A DNA stretch of 64,000 bases from Acetobacteraceae bacterium (GTDB lineage: Bacteria; Pseudomonadota; Alphaproteobacteria; Acetobacterales; Acetobacteraceae), in contig JAIXWG010000065.1 in the NCBI GenBank assembly GCA_027482245.1, forward strand, positions 124,001 to 188,000. Direction: 5' to 3'. Under the pieces are notes generated by a model. It was given only the letters and a program-made list of their open reading frames with translations, was not told the origin of the DNA and did no database searches. Numbering within the stretch: position 1 is the first letter of the stretch; each line of letters opens with the position of its first letter. Below, in pieces: positions 1-8,979 of the stretch. The translations under genes and the position numbers were made by a program.

Positions 1-124
1 GACGTTCATAGGCGTAGGGCGCGCGGCCAGTCGTCTTCAGCGGACCCTCGATGCGATCCGTCGGCCTGCCCACGACCTTGAGCTGGTCGATCGGGTTGGT
101 GGTGGCGGGGGTGTCGAACTTCAT
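1..124 (-). CDS. Molybdopterin-binding subunit of xanthine/aldehyde oxidoreductase, N-terminal fragment
   Basis: Only the first 41 codons are present; the gene runs off the left edge. The protein starts MKFDTPATTNPIDQL and continues with a VGRPTDRIEGPLKTTGRAPY stretch, the usual N-terminus of large molybdenum hydroxylase subunits (PaoC/YagR and CoxL type) just before the first aldehyde-oxidase domain. It begins 3 bases after the stop of the FAD subunit, so it is the last gene of a Fe-S / FAD / Mo three-gene operon. In this family the subunit binds molybdopterin cytosine dinucleotide and oxidises aldehydes or N-heterocycles. The substrate cannot be read from this fragment. Confidence 0.8.
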   Translation of the reverse strand, partial: MKFDTPATTNPIDQLKVVGRPTDRIEGPLKTTGRAPYAYER

Positions 125-127
125 GGC

Positions 128-1075
128 TCAGTTCCTTGCCTCGGCCAGCACCGCGGCCAGGGTCCGCTCCGCCAGGCGCAGCTTGTAGGCGTTGTCATGA
201 CAGGGCTTCGCGCCATCGAGGATCGCGCCCATGGCCGGCCGCGCACCGCGCGGCAGTTCCGCCTCCGCCGCCTCCACGCGCCAGGGCTTATGCGCCACGC
301 CGCCCAGCGCCACGCGACCGCTGCCATCGGGCTGCACGACGGCAGCGACGGAGACGAGCGCGAAGGCGTAGGAGGCGCGGTCCCGCACCTTGCGATAGAT
401 GTGCCGCCCGCCGATCGGGGCCGGCAGCGTCACGCCGGTGATGAAGTCGCCGGGCTGCAACGCCGTCTCGACATGCGGCGTGTCGCCGGGCAGGCGGTGG
501 AACTCCGCCATCGGGATGCGGCGCGTGGCGCCGTCCGCGTTCACCGTCTCCACGGTTGCGTCCAGCGCGCGCATGGCGACCGCCATGTCGCTGGGATGCG
601 TCGCGATGCAGGCTTCGCTGCCGCCGATCACCGCCAGCTGCCGCGTGATGCCGCCGATCGCCGCGCAGCCGCTGCCGGGCTGGCGCTTGTTGCAGGGCTG
701 GGCGGTGTCGTAGAAATAGGGGCACCGGGTGCGCTGCAACAGGTTCCCCGCCGTCGTCGCCTTGTTGCGCAGCTGCCCCGATGCGCCGGCGAGCAGGGCA
801 CGTGACAGCACCCCGTAATCGCGACGCACCCGCGCATCCGATGCCAGTGCGGTGTTGCGCACCAGCGCGCCGATGCGCAGCCCGCCCTCCGGCGTCGGCT
901 CGATCGCATCGAGGCCGAGGTGGTTGACGTCCACCAGATGGCCTGGCGTCTCGATCTGCAGCTTCATCAGGTCGAGGAGGTTGGTGCCGCCGGCAATGAA
1001 CCGGGCACCCGGCTTGCGTGACGCGGCCGCGGCCTGCGCCGGCGTGGCGGCGCGTTCATAGGTGAAGGGCCTCAT
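128..1075 (-). CDS. FAD-binding subunit of molybdenum aldehyde/xanthine oxidoreductase
   Basis: 315 residues, a normal length for the medium subunit (PaoB/CoxM type). FAD-contact motifs are visible near the N-terminus ([19 protein letters not shown]) and at [18 protein letters not shown] Cys-containing stretch ([19 protein letters not shown]) is like that of PaoB, where it holds an additional Fe-S cluster. The start at 1075 (MRPFTYERA) overlaps the stop of the Fe-S subunit in an ATGA, so the two are translationally coupled. The subunit passes electrons from the Fe-S centres of the partner to FAD and then to an acceptor. The family is clear; the substrate is not. Confidence 0.9.
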   Translation of the reverse strand: MRPFTYERAATPAQAAAASRKPGARFIAGGTNLLDLMKLQIETPGHLVDVNHLGLDAIEPTPEGGLRIGALVRNTALASDARVRRDYGVLSRALLAGASGQLRNKATTAGNLLQRTRCPYFYDTAQPCNKRQPGSGCAAIGGITRQLAVIGGSEACIATHPSDMAVAMRALDATVETVNADGATRRIPMAEFHRLPGDTPHVETALQPGDFITGVTLPAPIGGRHIYRKVRDRASYAFALVSVAAVVQPDGSGRVALGGVAHKPWRVEAAEAELPRGARPAMGAILDGAKPCHDNAYKLRLAERTLAAVLAEARN

Positions 1076-1707
1076 GCCGGCGTCCCCGCGACTTCGGTAA
1101 TGGCACCAACGATGTTGGAATAGGCACCGCAGCGGCAGATGTTGCCGCTCATCCGCTCGCGGATCTCGGCCTCGTCCAGCGCGGGCGCGGCGGTGAGGTC
1201 GGCGGTGACGTGGCTCGGGATGCCCGCCTTGATCTCCTCCAGCATGGCGACGGAGGCGCAGATCTGCCCCGGCGTGCAATAGCCGCACTGGTAGCCGTCA
1301 TGCCGGACGAAGGCGGCCTGCATGGGATGGAGATGCTCCGGCGAGCCGAGGCCCTCGATCGTGCTGACCTCCTCCCCCTCATGCATCACGGCGAGTGTCA
1401 GGCATGAATAGATGCGCGTGCCGTTCACCATGACGGTGCAGGCGCCGCACTGGCCATGGTCGCAGCCCTTCTTGCTGCCGGTCAGCTGCAGGTGTTCGCG
1501 CAGCGCATCCAGCAGCGTCGTGCGCGGGTCGATCTCCAGCTGCCGATCCTGCCCGTTCACGCGCAGCGACACCGGCATGCCCTGCCCCGATGCGGATGAG
1601 GCCGTGCCCTGCGCCCGGGCGTCGGTGGCGCCGCCGGGGGCGGTCATCGCCGCCGTGGCGGCCACCAGCGTGCGGCGGGATACCGGAAGCGGGCCGGGAT
1701 CGTTCAT
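1072..1707 (-). CDS. [2Fe-2S] subunit of molybdenum aldehyde/xanthine oxidoreductase, Tat-exported
   Basis: 211 residues from 1707. The start is supported by an AAGGAC ribosome-binding site upstream and by a twin-arginine leader right after it ([14 protein letters not shown]). The plant-type ferredoxin cluster motif is [11 protein letters not shown] followed by a later Cys (IYSC). The second cluster uses CGYCTPG and the C-terminal GNICRCGAY. The Tat signal on this subunit is the arrangement known from periplasmic PaoABC, where the small subunit carries the whole cofactor-loaded complex across the membrane. It is the first gene of the operon and overlaps the FAD subunit by 4 bases. Confidence 0.92.
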   Translation of the reverse strand: MNDPGPLPVSRRTLVAATAAMTAPGGATDARAQGTASSASGQGMPVSLRVNGQDRQLEIDPRTTLLDALREHLQLTGSKKGCDHGQCGACTVMVNGTRIYSCLTLAVMHEGEEVSTIEGLGSPEHLHPMQAAFVRHDGYQCGYCTPGQICASVAMLEEIKAGIPSHVTADLTAAPALDEAEIRERMSGNICRCGAYSNIVGAITEVAGTPA

Positions 1708-1981
1708 GCGAAGCGTCCTTCTCTGCCAGGCGGCACCCGGTCTGGTGCCGGGCGGCGCGCCGTGGCGCGGGTCGTCCGTGTTGAGGAGTGGCGTGCGGCG
1801 CCGTTCACCGGCGCTGCCTCGCATGGCCATTGGCCGCTGCGGGCATTGCGGTCAGAACCAACGGCAACCCGGGCCGTTGCGACGCGCCCGCATCACGGCA
1901 GCGTCATTCCGCGCGCCACCCCGCCTTCCACCCTTCCGCACCCTCCGCCATGATGCTCCCAAGAGACGGAGGAAGTGCCCG
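1708..1981. other. Divergent intergenic region between oxidoreductase and thiolase operons
   Basis: No protein-coding gene is convincing here. The region must hold the promoters for both directions. One perfect 7-bp stem (CGGCACC at 1731-1737, GGTGCCG at 1744-1750, 6-base loop) lies in the untranslated leader of the Fe-S subunit, about 25 bases ahead of its start. No clear -35/-10 pair was recognised. Confidence 0.5.
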
Positions 1982-2026
1982 ATGCCAGCAGCAGGTGGCC
2001 CCAGCGCGACAAGGCGTGGCGGATGA
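1982..2026 (+). CDS. Possible 14-residue leader peptide coupled to thiolase
   Basis: A near-perfect Shine-Dalgarno (GGAGGA, 1968-1973) sits 8 bases upstream of ATG 1982, which opens a frame of only 14 codons (MPAAGGPSATRRGG). Its TGA overlaps the ATG at 2023 of the thiolase as ATGA. The thiolase start has no good ribosome-binding site of its own, so ribosomes may enter here and re-initiate. The sequence facts are direct; translation is inferred. The alternative is that the thiolase starts at GTG 1975, but that start lies only one base from the ribosome-binding site. Confidence 0.35.
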   Translation: MPAAGGPSATRRGG

Positions 2027-3177
2027 CATCGCTCCGTGACAGGGCCGCGATCACCGGCATCGGGGAGACCACCTACCAGCGCGGCGCGACGCAGCCCGCG
2101 ACGGCACTGCAGTTGCAGGCATCGCTGCGTGCCATCGCGGATGCGGGCCTCTCCCCGCGCGACATCGACGGCATCATGCCCATCGGCACCACGGGCGCCT
2201 CGGCGGAGGAGCTGGCCACCAACCTCGGCGTCGCCGACCTGCGCTACACCGCGGTCACGCCGATGGGGGGCGCGGGCGGCATCGCTTCCATCCAGACGGC
2301 GGCGGCGGCGATCCATGCGGGGCTGTGCAACCACGTGCTGATCGCGGCGGGGCGCAACACCTCCATCGCCGCCAGGGTCGGCGCGCGCATCCATGCGATG
2401 CCGCAATTCCACCTGGTGACGGAGTTCGAGCTGCCGCTGGGCGCCATCGCCCCTGCGCAGCTCTATGCCCCCATGGCGCGGCGGCACATGGAGCTGTTCG
2501 GCACCACCAGCGAACAGCTGGGGGAGATCGCGGTGGCGATCCGCGGCCACGCGCTGCTCAACGACAACGCCATCATGAAGAAGCCGATGACGCTGGCGGA
2601 CCACCAGGCCAGCCGGATGATCGCCGATCCCTTCCGCCTGATGGATTGCAGCCTGGAAAGCGATGGCGGCGCCGCCTTCATCGTCAGCGCCGCGGACCGC
2701 GCGCGGGACATGCGCGCGCCGCGCGTGCTTGTCTCCGGCGTCGCGGAGGGCCATCCGGACAGTCCGAGCGCGATCACCCAGCGGCCGGACATGACGCGGC
2801 TCGGCATCGCGCGCGCCGCGCCGCGCGCCTTCGCCATGGCGGGCGTGACGCCGGCCGATATCCAGGTGGCGGAAATCTATGACTGCTTCACCTGGGTCGT
2901 GCTCTGCCAGCTGGAAGACATGGGTTTCTGCGCGAAGGGCGAGGGCGGCAGCTTCGTGCAGGGCGGGCGCATCAGCCTGGGCGGCTCGCTGCCCGTGAAC
3001 ACCCATGGCGGGCTGCTGAGCCAGGCGCACATGATCGGCATGAACCATGTGGTGGAACTGGTGCGACAGCTGCGCCACCAGGCCGGTCGTGCGCAGGTGC
3101 AGGGTGTCGAGATCGGCGTCGCCACCGGCTATGGCGACCTGGGCGACGGCGCCATGATGATCGCAAGGCGGGGATGA
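2023..3177 (+). CDS. Thiolase-family acetyl-CoA acetyltransferase (SCP-x/lipid-transfer type)
   Basis: 384 residues. The N-terminus RAAITGIGETTYQRG is typical of the SCP-x-type thiolases that pair with a DUF35 protein. The glycine-rich C-terminal motifs SLGGSLPVNTHGGLLSQAH and IYDCFTWVVLCQLED match the family, in which a His of the NTHGG segment is catalytic. Such proteins cleave or form 3-ketoacyl-CoA, or act as non-decarboxylating partners in steroid, terpene or aromatic side-chain degradation. The stop overlaps the start of the DUF35 gene (ATGA), an obligate-partner arrangement. The start at 2023 is chosen by homology and lacks its own strong RBS; GTG 1975 is in frame. Confidence 0.85.
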   Translation: MTSLRDRAAITGIGETTYQRGATQPATALQLQASLRAIADAGLSPRDIDGIMPIGTTGASAEELATNLGVADLRYTAVTPMGGAGGIASIQTAAAAIHAGLCNHVLIAAGRNTSIAARVGARIHAMPQFHLVTEFELPLGAIAPAQLYAPMARRHMELFGTTSEQLGEIAVAIRGHALLNDNAIMKKPMTLADHQASRMIADPFRLMDCSLESDGGAAFIVSAADRARDMRAPRVLVSGVAEGHPDSPSAITQRPDMTRLGIARAAPRAFAMAGVTPADIQVAEIYDCFTWVVLCQLEDMGFCAKGEGGSFVQGGRISLGGSLPVNTHGGLLSQAHMIGMNHVVELVRQLRHQAGRAQVQGVEIGVATGYGDLGDGAMMIARRG

Positions 3178-3581
3178 ACGCGATGTCCGAGACGATGAAG
3201 CCCGTCCCCCACCCCTCCACCCTCACCCAGCCCTACTGGGACGGGCTGGAGGCCGGCGTGCTGCGCGTGCAGCAATGCGCGTCCTGCGGCAAGCTACGGC
3301 ACTACCCCCGCTACCTCTGCGATGCCTGCCACGCCGACGAGGTGACCTGGAAGGACTGCAGCGGCCGCGGCGCCATCCACAGCTGGATGGTGGCCCACCA
3401 CCCCTTCCACCCCGGCTTCAAGGAGGACCTGCCCTACACGCTGGTCGTCGTGGACATGGAGGAAGGCGTCCGCGCGCTCGGCCGCTTTGCCGGCGATGCA
3501 CCGCGGCTTCGCCTGCCGGTGGTCCTGCACGTCACCAGGGGCGCGGAAGGCGTCGCGCTGCCGGCCTTCGCGCCCGCCTGA
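3174..3581 (+). CDS. Zn-ribbon/OB-fold (DUF35) partner of thiolase
   Basis: 135 residues. A rubredoxin-like zinc ribbon with Cys-x2-Cys (CASC) and Cys-x2-Cys (CDAC) lies at about residues 36-52, followed by an OB-fold segment (GRGAIHSWMVAHHPFHPGF). The DUF35/OB_aCoA_assoc family forms complexes with SCP-x thiolases and is thought to present or channel acyl-CoA substrate. The 4-base overlap with the thiolase gene supports a joint complex. The pathway substrate is not evident from these two genes. Confidence 0.88.
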   Translation: MNAMSETMKPVPHPSTLTQPYWDGLEAGVLRVQQCASCGKLRHYPRYLCDACHADEVTWKDCSGRGAIHSWMVAHHPFHPGFKEDLPYTLVVVDMEEGVRALGRFAGDAPRLRLPVVLHVTRGAEGVALPAFAPA

Positions 3582-3675
3582 TCGGCTTGCCACCCGGACA
3601 CCCCCGCGGGCAGTCTGGACCGCCCCCGGATGGATCCCGCATGCTGCCGCGCCGCCTATCGCGACCGATCGACCG

Positions 3676-4743
3676 ATGAGCGAAGGCCGCCGCCCCGTCA
3701 CCGCCACCGATGTCGCGCGCCGCGCCGGCGTCTCCCAATCCGCGGTCAGCCGCGCCTTCACGCCCGGCGCCTCCATCGCGGAGGAGACGCGCAAGCGCGT
3801 GGAGGAAGCGGCCCGCGCGCTGGGCTATCGCCCCAACGCCATCGCGCGGTCCCTCACCACCCGCCGCAGCCGCATCATCGGCGTCGCCGCCGCCTATCTG
3901 CAGAACCAGTTCTATCCGGAGGTGCTGGAGGCGATGTCGCGCGGCCTGCGCGCGCGGGGCTACCAGCTGCTGCTGCTGATGCCCGAGCACGGCCGCCACG
4001 CCGACCCGCTGCTGGAGGAGGTGATGGCCTGGCAGGTGGATGGCCTGATCCTGGCCTCCACCACGCTGTCCTCGGCGCTGGCGGATCAGTGCCGCAGCGC
4101 CGGCATCCCCGTGCTGCTCTTCAACCGCACGACGCCCAACGCGCCCGTCTCCTCCGTCACCGGGGAGAATCGCCGCGGCGGCCGCTGCATCGCGGAACTG
4201 CTGGCGGCCGGTGGGCATCGACGCTTCGGCTTCGTGGCGGGCATCGAGAATTCCTCGACCAGCCGGGACCGGGAGGACGGCTTCACCACCTGGCTGACGG
4301 CGCACGGCTTCGAGCCGCCGCTGCGCGCGACGGGCGATTACAGCTTCGAGGCCGCGGCGGCGGCGGCGCGCGACCTGCTCCGCCATCCCGAACGGCCCGA
4401 CGCCATCTTCTGCGCCAACGACCACATGGCGATCGCGGTGGCGGAGGTGGCGCGGCACGAATTCGGCCTGCGCATCCCGCAGGACCTGGCGCTGGTCGGC
4501 TTCGACGACACGGCACCGGCGAGCTGGCGGAGCTATGCCCTCACCTCCTTCTCCCAGCCGCTGCAGCCGATGGTGGATGCCGCCGTCGCGCTGGTCTGCG
4601 AGATGATCGAGAACCCCGCCGCGCCCATGCGGCAGGAAGTGGTGCCGGGGGAGCTGGTGCTGCGCGACAGCACCCGCCTGCCCGCCACGGGATGGATCGA
4701 GCGCGACGGCCGGCGGCTGTGGCGAGGGGCCGAAAGCGGCTGA
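3676..4743 (+). CDS. LacI-family transcriptional regulator
   Basis: 355 residues from ATG 3676. The N-terminal helix-turn-helix is VTATDVARRAGVSQSAVSRAF, followed by the hinge helix (NAIARSLTTRRSRIIGV) and a periplasmic-binding-protein-like effector domain (about residues 65-340). The domain ends in the usual IPQDLALVGFDDT and SFSQPLQPM segments. In this family the C-terminal domain binds a small sugar or related molecule and changes operator affinity. It sits directly upstream of an ABC importer, with a perfect palindrome (4778-4797) in between, so local control of that operon is likely. The effector is unknown. Confidence 0.93.
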   Translation: MSEGRRPVTATDVARRAGVSQSAVSRAFTPGASIAEETRKRVEEAARALGYRPNAIARSLTTRRSRIIGVAAAYLQNQFYPEVLEAMSRGLRARGYQLLLLMPEHGRHADPLLEEVMAWQVDGLILASTTLSSALADQCRSAGIPVLLFNRTTPNAPVSSVTGENRRGGRCIAELLAAGGHRRFGFVAGIENSSTSRDREDGFTTWLTAHGFEPPLRATGDYSFEAAAAAARDLLRHPERPDAIFCANDHMAIAVAEVARHEFGLRIPQDLALVGFDDTAPASWRSYALTSFSQPLQPMVDAAVALVCEMIENPAAPMRQEVVPGELVLRDSTRLPATGWIERDGRRLWRGAESG

Positions 4744-4777
4744 CGGGGCCTTGCCACCTGGCACGGTGTATCGATAG

Positions 4778-4797
4778 GCTTGCATACGCATGCAAGC
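4778..4797. promoter_or_regulatory. Probable LacI-type operator
   Basis: A perfect inverted repeat with arms GCTTGCAT and ATGCAAGC around a 4-base ACGC centre. One more outward pair matches after a mismatch. It lies between the LacI gene and the ABC receptor gene, 61 bases before the receptor start, in an otherwise unremarkable 115-base gap. Size and symmetry fit a LacI-family operator. Assignment to this regulator is inference from position. Confidence 0.6.
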
Positions 4798-4858
4798 TTT
4801 GTAAGGCTTGCTCCGCAAGAGGCCGGGCCCCAGCCGCGGCCAGGGAGGACAACGCGCC

Positions 4859-6175
4859 ATGGCGCTGCATCGTCGTGACATCCTGGCCGCCGCCGCCGGC
4901 GGCGCCGCAATGGCCTTGGCCGGCAAGGCGAAGGCCTCCGTCACCCAGACGCCGGGCCTGCGCCCGGGCAAGCCCTTCGCGGGGACGGAGCTGAAGGTGC
5001 TCTGCGTGGTCGCCAGCCAGTTCCGCGCGCATGAGGCGCGGCTGGCGGCCTTCACCGAGCAGACGGGCATCACCGCGAAATACACCTTCGTCCCCTTCGC
5101 CAGCATGCGGGAGGCGCTGACGGCCGAGATGGTCGGCGGCGGCGGGGACTACGATCTGGCCATCGCGATGGACCAGTGGGTTGCGTCGCTGAACAACCTC
5201 TTCGACCCGATCGACGACATCGTCCGCGCCAAGGGCATCCCGCTGGATCGCTGGCCTGAAGCGCATCTCCGTCAGGGCCGCGTGAACAACCGCCTGCTCG
5301 GCCTGCCGAGCCGCGGCCATGTGCAGCTGCTGTTCTACCGGAAGGACCTGTTCGAGAAGCATAACCTGACCCCGCCCGCGACCTGGGAGGCGCTGGTCGA
5401 GACCGGTCGCACGATCCAGGAGAAGGAGCCTGGCGTCAGCGGCGTCTCCGTGCCCTATGGCCGCGGCAACGGCCAGAACCTGATGGTCTGGTACAACTTC
5501 CTCTGGGGTCGCGGCGCGCAGCTCTTCGATGCGCAGGGTCAGCCCGCCTTCAACAGCGCCGCCGGCCTGCAATCCGTGCAGGATTATGTCGACCTGCTGC
5601 GCCGCCACCGCATCGCGCCGGCCGGCAGTCTTTCGTTTGCGGAGCAGGATTCCGTGAACTTCATGGGCCAGGGCAATGCCGCCATGCTGCCGGTCTGGTG
5701 GTGGGTGCGCTCCACCCTGGTGAACCCGCAATCGAGCCGCCTGACGGAAGCGCAGCTCGGCTTCGCGCCCATGCCGAGCTATGCCGGCCGCCCTCGCACG
5801 ACCTTCACCAACACCTGGGTCTGGGGCATCAGCCGCCGGTCGCGCCGCAAGGAAGCCGCCGCCGAACTCCTGACCTGGATCGCTAACCCGGCGCTGGAGA
5901 AGGAGGTGCTGCTCGATCCGCGGGAGAATGACGTGGTCGCGGTGATGCAGCCGAACTTGGTGGATGAGCAGGTGAATGCCCGCTTCGGCGGCATGCACCG
6001 CTTCGCCGCCGAGGGCCTGGCCCGTACCGAGAGCATCACCTTCGGCCCCGAATGGCCCCAGATCGCGGAGGCGCTGGAGACGGCGATGAGCGAGGCGGCA
6101 TCGGGCAGCCGGAGCGTGCCGGATGCCTTCAACGCTGCCGCGGCGCAGGTGCGGCGCATCGTCCGCCGCGGCTGA
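4859..6175 (+). CDS. ABC transporter substrate-binding protein, family 1 (carbohydrate type)
   Basis: 438 residues from ATG 4859, preceded by GGAGG at 4844-4848. The leader MALHRRDILAAAAGGAAMALA has adjacent arginines before a hydrophobic stretch and is likely a Tat signal. The mature part shows family-1 receptor traits: TELKVLCVVASQF, a FEKHNLTPPATWEALVETG segment, and a WVWGISRRSRRKEAAAELLTWI C-terminal region as in UgpB/MalE-like receptors. It is followed 5 bases later by two permeases and an ATPase, giving a complete importer. The ligand is unknown. The downstream bicupin and MetE-like enzyme argue for something other than an ordinary sugar. Confidence 0.92.
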   Translation: MALHRRDILAAAAGGAAMALAGKAKASVTQTPGLRPGKPFAGTELKVLCVVASQFRAHEARLAAFTEQTGITAKYTFVPFASMREALTAEMVGGGGDYDLAIAMDQWVASLNNLFDPIDDIVRAKGIPLDRWPEAHLRQGRVNNRLLGLPSRGHVQLLFYRKDLFEKHNLTPPATWEALVETGRTIQEKEPGVSGVSVPYGRGNGQNLMVWYNFLWGRGAQLFDAQGQPAFNSAAGLQSVQDYVDLLRRHRIAPAGSLSFAEQDSVNFMGQGNAAMLPVWWWVRSTLVNPQSSRLTEAQLGFAPMPSYAGRPRTTFTNTWVWGISRRSRRKEAAAELLTWIANPALEKEVLLDPRENDVVAVMQPNLVDEQVNARFGGMHRFAAEGLARTESITFGPEWPQIAEALETAMSEAASGSRSVPDAFNAAAAQVRRIVRRG

Positions 6176-6180
6176 CACGC

Positions 6181-7062
6181 ATGCGGGACCGCTGGCTGAA
6201 GTATGTGCTGATCCTGCCGGCGGCCCTGCTCGTGATGGGGACGACGATCTGGCCGCTCGGCGTCTCGCTCGTCACCAGCTTCCGGGATTGGCGGCTGACG
6301 CGAAGCCTGACGCCGGGGCCCTTCATCGGTGTCGAGCACTACCTCATCGCGCTGACGGATGACCCGGACTTCGCCAATGCGGCGAAGGTGACGGCGATCT
6401 TCACGCTGGTGGACGTCACCGTCACCGTCGTCTCCGCGCTCGGCCTCGCGCTGCTGCTGCGGCGCGCGGGCGTGCTGCACAGTGTCACGCGCGCCGTGCT
6501 GATCCTGCCCTTCGCCGTGTCGCCGGCCCTCGTCGGCATCTCCTTCCGCTTCATGTTCAACGCGGAGATGGGCGTCTTCACCTGGATGGCGGGCACGGTC
6601 GTCCCCTGGCTGAAGGGCTTCGTCTGGCTGGCCGATCCTGTCGCCGCGCTGCTCGTGCTGATGTTCTCCGATGCCTGGCGCTGGGTGCCCTACATGACGC
6701 TGGTCGTGCTGGGCGGGCTGGCCGCGCTGCCGAAGGAGCCCGAGGAAGCGGCCCGCATCGATGGCGCGACCGAATGGCAGGTGCTGCGAGACGTGACCAT
6801 TCCCGCGCTGCTGCCGGTGCTGGCCGTGGTCGCCATCCTCAAGACCGTCTTCGCGCTGAAGATGTTTGACCAGGTGGTGACGCTCACGGGCGGCGGACCC
6901 GGGCAATCGACGGTGACGCTCGCGCATCTCGTCTTCTCCATCGCCTTCCGCTGGTACGACATGGGCTATGCCAGTGCCGTGGCCTGGATCCTGACGGCGC
7001 TGCTGGTCTTCCTGGCCGTCTGGTACATGAAGCTCATCCTCCGCAAGCCCGGGGGCGCCTGA
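6181..7062 (+). CDS. ABC transporter permease (MalF/UgpA type)
   Basis: 293 residues with about six membrane segments, starting at the first (YVLILPAALLVMGTTIWPL). The EAA loop that docks the ATPase is EPEEAARIDGATEWQVLRDV near residue 190, in the expected place before the last two helices. It forms the translocation pore with the next gene, which begins 2 bases after this stop. The start at 6181 is chosen because it directly precedes the first transmembrane helix and follows the receptor stop by 5 bases. Confidence 0.93.
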   Translation: MRDRWLKYVLILPAALLVMGTTIWPLGVSLVTSFRDWRLTRSLTPGPFIGVEHYLIALTDDPDFANAAKVTAIFTLVDVTVTVVSALGLALLLRRAGVLHSVTRAVLILPFAVSPALVGISFRFMFNAEMGVFTWMAGTVVPWLKGFVWLADPVAALLVLMFSDAWRWVPYMTLVVLGGLAALPKEPEEAARIDGATEWQVLRDVTIPALLPVLAVVAILKTVFALKMFDQVVTLTGGGPGQSTVTLAHLVFSIAFRWYDMGYASAVAWILTALLVFLAVWYMKLILRKPGGA

Positions 7063-7064
7063 GC

Positions 7065-7904
7065 ATGGACCGGAACGCGCGCGCGCGGCGGCGGCGGATG
7101 GCATGGCGCGGGGTGGAATCCGCCATCCTGCTGCTGGTGCTGTTCCTGATCCTTTTCCCGATCCTCTGGATGGCGCTGACGGCCTTCAAGCGACCGGTCG
7201 ATCTGTTCGACCTGACGGTCTTCTTCACGCCGACGCTCGACAATTTCCGCACGATCTTCGCCCATCCCTGGAACATCGGGCAGACCTTCCTGAACAGCCT
7301 GGTCGTGGCGGGGCTGACGGTCGCGGTCTCCATCCCGGCCTCGACCCTCGCCGCCTACGCGTTCAGCCGCTTCGAGATGCCGTTCAAGGGCGCGCTGTTC
7401 TTCACCATCCTGGCGACGCAGTTCATCCCCGCCGTCGTCGTCGTGCTGCCCTTCTACCTGCTGTTCCGCGACCTCGGGCTGCTCGACACGCACCTCGCGC
7501 TGGTCGTCGTCAACCTGGCCATCGTGACACCCTTCGCGGTCTGGATGCTGAAGGGTTTCCTCGATGCCGTGCCGACGGAATCCGAGGAAGCGGCGATGGT
7601 CGATGGCGCGACGCGGCTGCGCGTCATCATCGACATCGTCGTGCCGATGGTCTGGCCCGGCGTCGTCGTCACCGCGGTGTTCTGCTTCATCCTGACCTGG
7701 AACGAATTCCTCTTTGCCCTGATCCTCACGCGCGACGATGCGGTCACGCTCCCCGTCGGCATCACGCGCTTCCGGACGGAGCGTGGTGACCTGTGGGAGC
7801 TGATCGCGGCCGCCGGCATCCTGATCTCCATCCCGATGTTCTTCCTGTCCTCCGTCATCCAGCGGCACTTCGTCCGCGGCATGACGGGCGGCGCCGTCAA
7901 GTGA
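7065..7904 (+). CDS. ABC transporter permease (MalG/UgpE type)
   Basis: 279 residues. An arginine-rich cytosolic N-terminus (RARRRRMAWRG) precedes the first helix (ILLLVLFLILFPILWMAL), as is typical of MalG-like subunits. The EAA loop reads ESEEAAMVDGATRLRVIIDI. It should pair with the preceding permease and dock the ATPase encoded immediately downstream. About six membrane segments can be counted. The C-terminus VIQRHFVRGMTGGAVK is the usual family ending. Confidence 0.93.
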   Translation: MDRNARARRRRMAWRGVESAILLLVLFLILFPILWMALTAFKRPVDLFDLTVFFTPTLDNFRTIFAHPWNIGQTFLNSLVVAGLTVAVSIPASTLAAYAFSRFEMPFKGALFFTILATQFIPAVVVVLPFYLLFRDLGLLDTHLALVVVNLAIVTPFAVWMLKGFLDAVPTESEEAAMVDGATRLRVIIDIVVPMVWPGVVVTAVFCFILTWNEFLFALILTRDDAVTLPVGITRFRTERGDLWELIAAAGILISIPMFFLSSVIQRHFVRGMTGGAVK

Positions 7905-7911
7905 GGCCGAT

Positions 7912-8979
7912 GTGGCGGATGTAGCCCTTTTCAACGTCACCAAGCGCTGGGGCGGCTTCGTCGCGGTGCGGGACCAATCGCTCGCCATCCGCGATGGCGA
8001 GTTCATGGTCCTGCTGGGCCCCTCTGGCTGCGGCAAGACGACGACGATGCGCATGATCGCGGGGCTGGAGGAGCCCAGCAGCGGCGACATCCTGATCGGC
8101 GGCCAGCGTGTGAACGATCTGCCGCCGCGGGAACGCGACATCGCCATGGTGTTCCAGTCCTATGGCCTCTATCCGCACATGACCGTCGGCGACAACATCG
8201 GCTACCCGCTGAAGCTGCGCGGCGTGCGGGGCGCGGAGCGGGAGGCGCAGATCAGGGCGGCCGCCGCCAAGGTGGAACTCGGTGACCTGCTGCACCGCAA
8301 GCCGCGCGAATTGTCGGGCGGCCAGCGGCAGCGCGTTGCCCTCGCCCGCGCCATCGTCCGGCGCCCGACCGTCTTCCTGATGGATGAGCCGCTGTCGAAC
8401 CTCGACGCCAAGCTCCGCGTCTCCACCCGTGCCGAGATCAAGCACCTCCAGCACGAACTCGGCGTCACCACCGTCTATGTCACGCATGACCAGATCGAGG
8501 CGATGACGCTAGCGCACCGCGTCGCCGTCATGAACCAGGGGGAGATCCGGCAGCTCGACACGCCGGAGGTTATCTATGACCGCCCCGCGGATCTCTTCGT
8601 CGCGGGCTTCATCGGGTCGCCGCCCATGAACCTCGTCACGGGCCGCCACACCGATGGCGTCTTCACCGCCCCGGGCGGCTTCCGCTTCACCACCCGAATT
8701 CCTGCGCATGCCGGCGCCGCCGTGCTCGGTGTGCGACCGGAGGATGTGACGGTGGCGCCCGCCGGTGGCGGCGACCTCGATGCCAGCATCTACGCCGTCG
8801 AACTCACCGGCGATGCCGTCCTCGTAACCGCCCTGGCGGGCGATGCGCGGATCATTGCCAAGGCGGACCGCGCCTGGCGGGCAGAGATCGGCAGCACCGT
8901 CGCGCTGCGCTTCGACGAGACCCGCCTGCACCTGTTCGACGCCGCCACGACACGGCGCCTCAATCCGGAATCCCCCTGA
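7912..8979 (+). CDS. ABC transporter ATP-binding protein (MalK/UgpC type)
   Basis: 355 residues. Walker A is GPSGCGKTT, the Q-loop is MVFQSYGLYPHM, the signature is LSGGQRQRVALARA, Walker B is TVFLMDEPLSNLD, and the switch His lies in VYVTHDQ. A C-terminal TOBE-like regulatory region follows (about residues 240-355), as in MalK/UgpC. The start is GTG 7912. The ATG two bases upstream is out of frame and stops after four codons. A GAGG lies 5 bases ahead. Its stop overlaps the next start (TGATG), so the bicupin belongs to the same operon. Confidence 0.95.
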   Translation: MADVALFNVTKRWGGFVAVRDQSLAIRDGEFMVLLGPSGCGKTTTMRMIAGLEEPSSGDILIGGQRVNDLPPRERDIAMVFQSYGLYPHMTVGDNIGYPLKLRGVRGAEREAQIRAAAAKVELGDLLHRKPRELSGGQRQRVALARAIVRRPTVFLMDEPLSNLDAKLRVSTRAEIKHLQHELGVTTVYVTHDQIEAMTLAHRVAVMNQGEIRQLDTPEVIYDRPADLFVAGFIGSPPMNLVTGRHTDGVFTAPGGFRFTTRIPAHAGAAVLGVRPEDVTVAPAGGGDLDASIYAVELTGDAVLVTALAGDARIIAKADRAWRAEIGSTVALRFDETRLHLFDAATTRRLNPESP

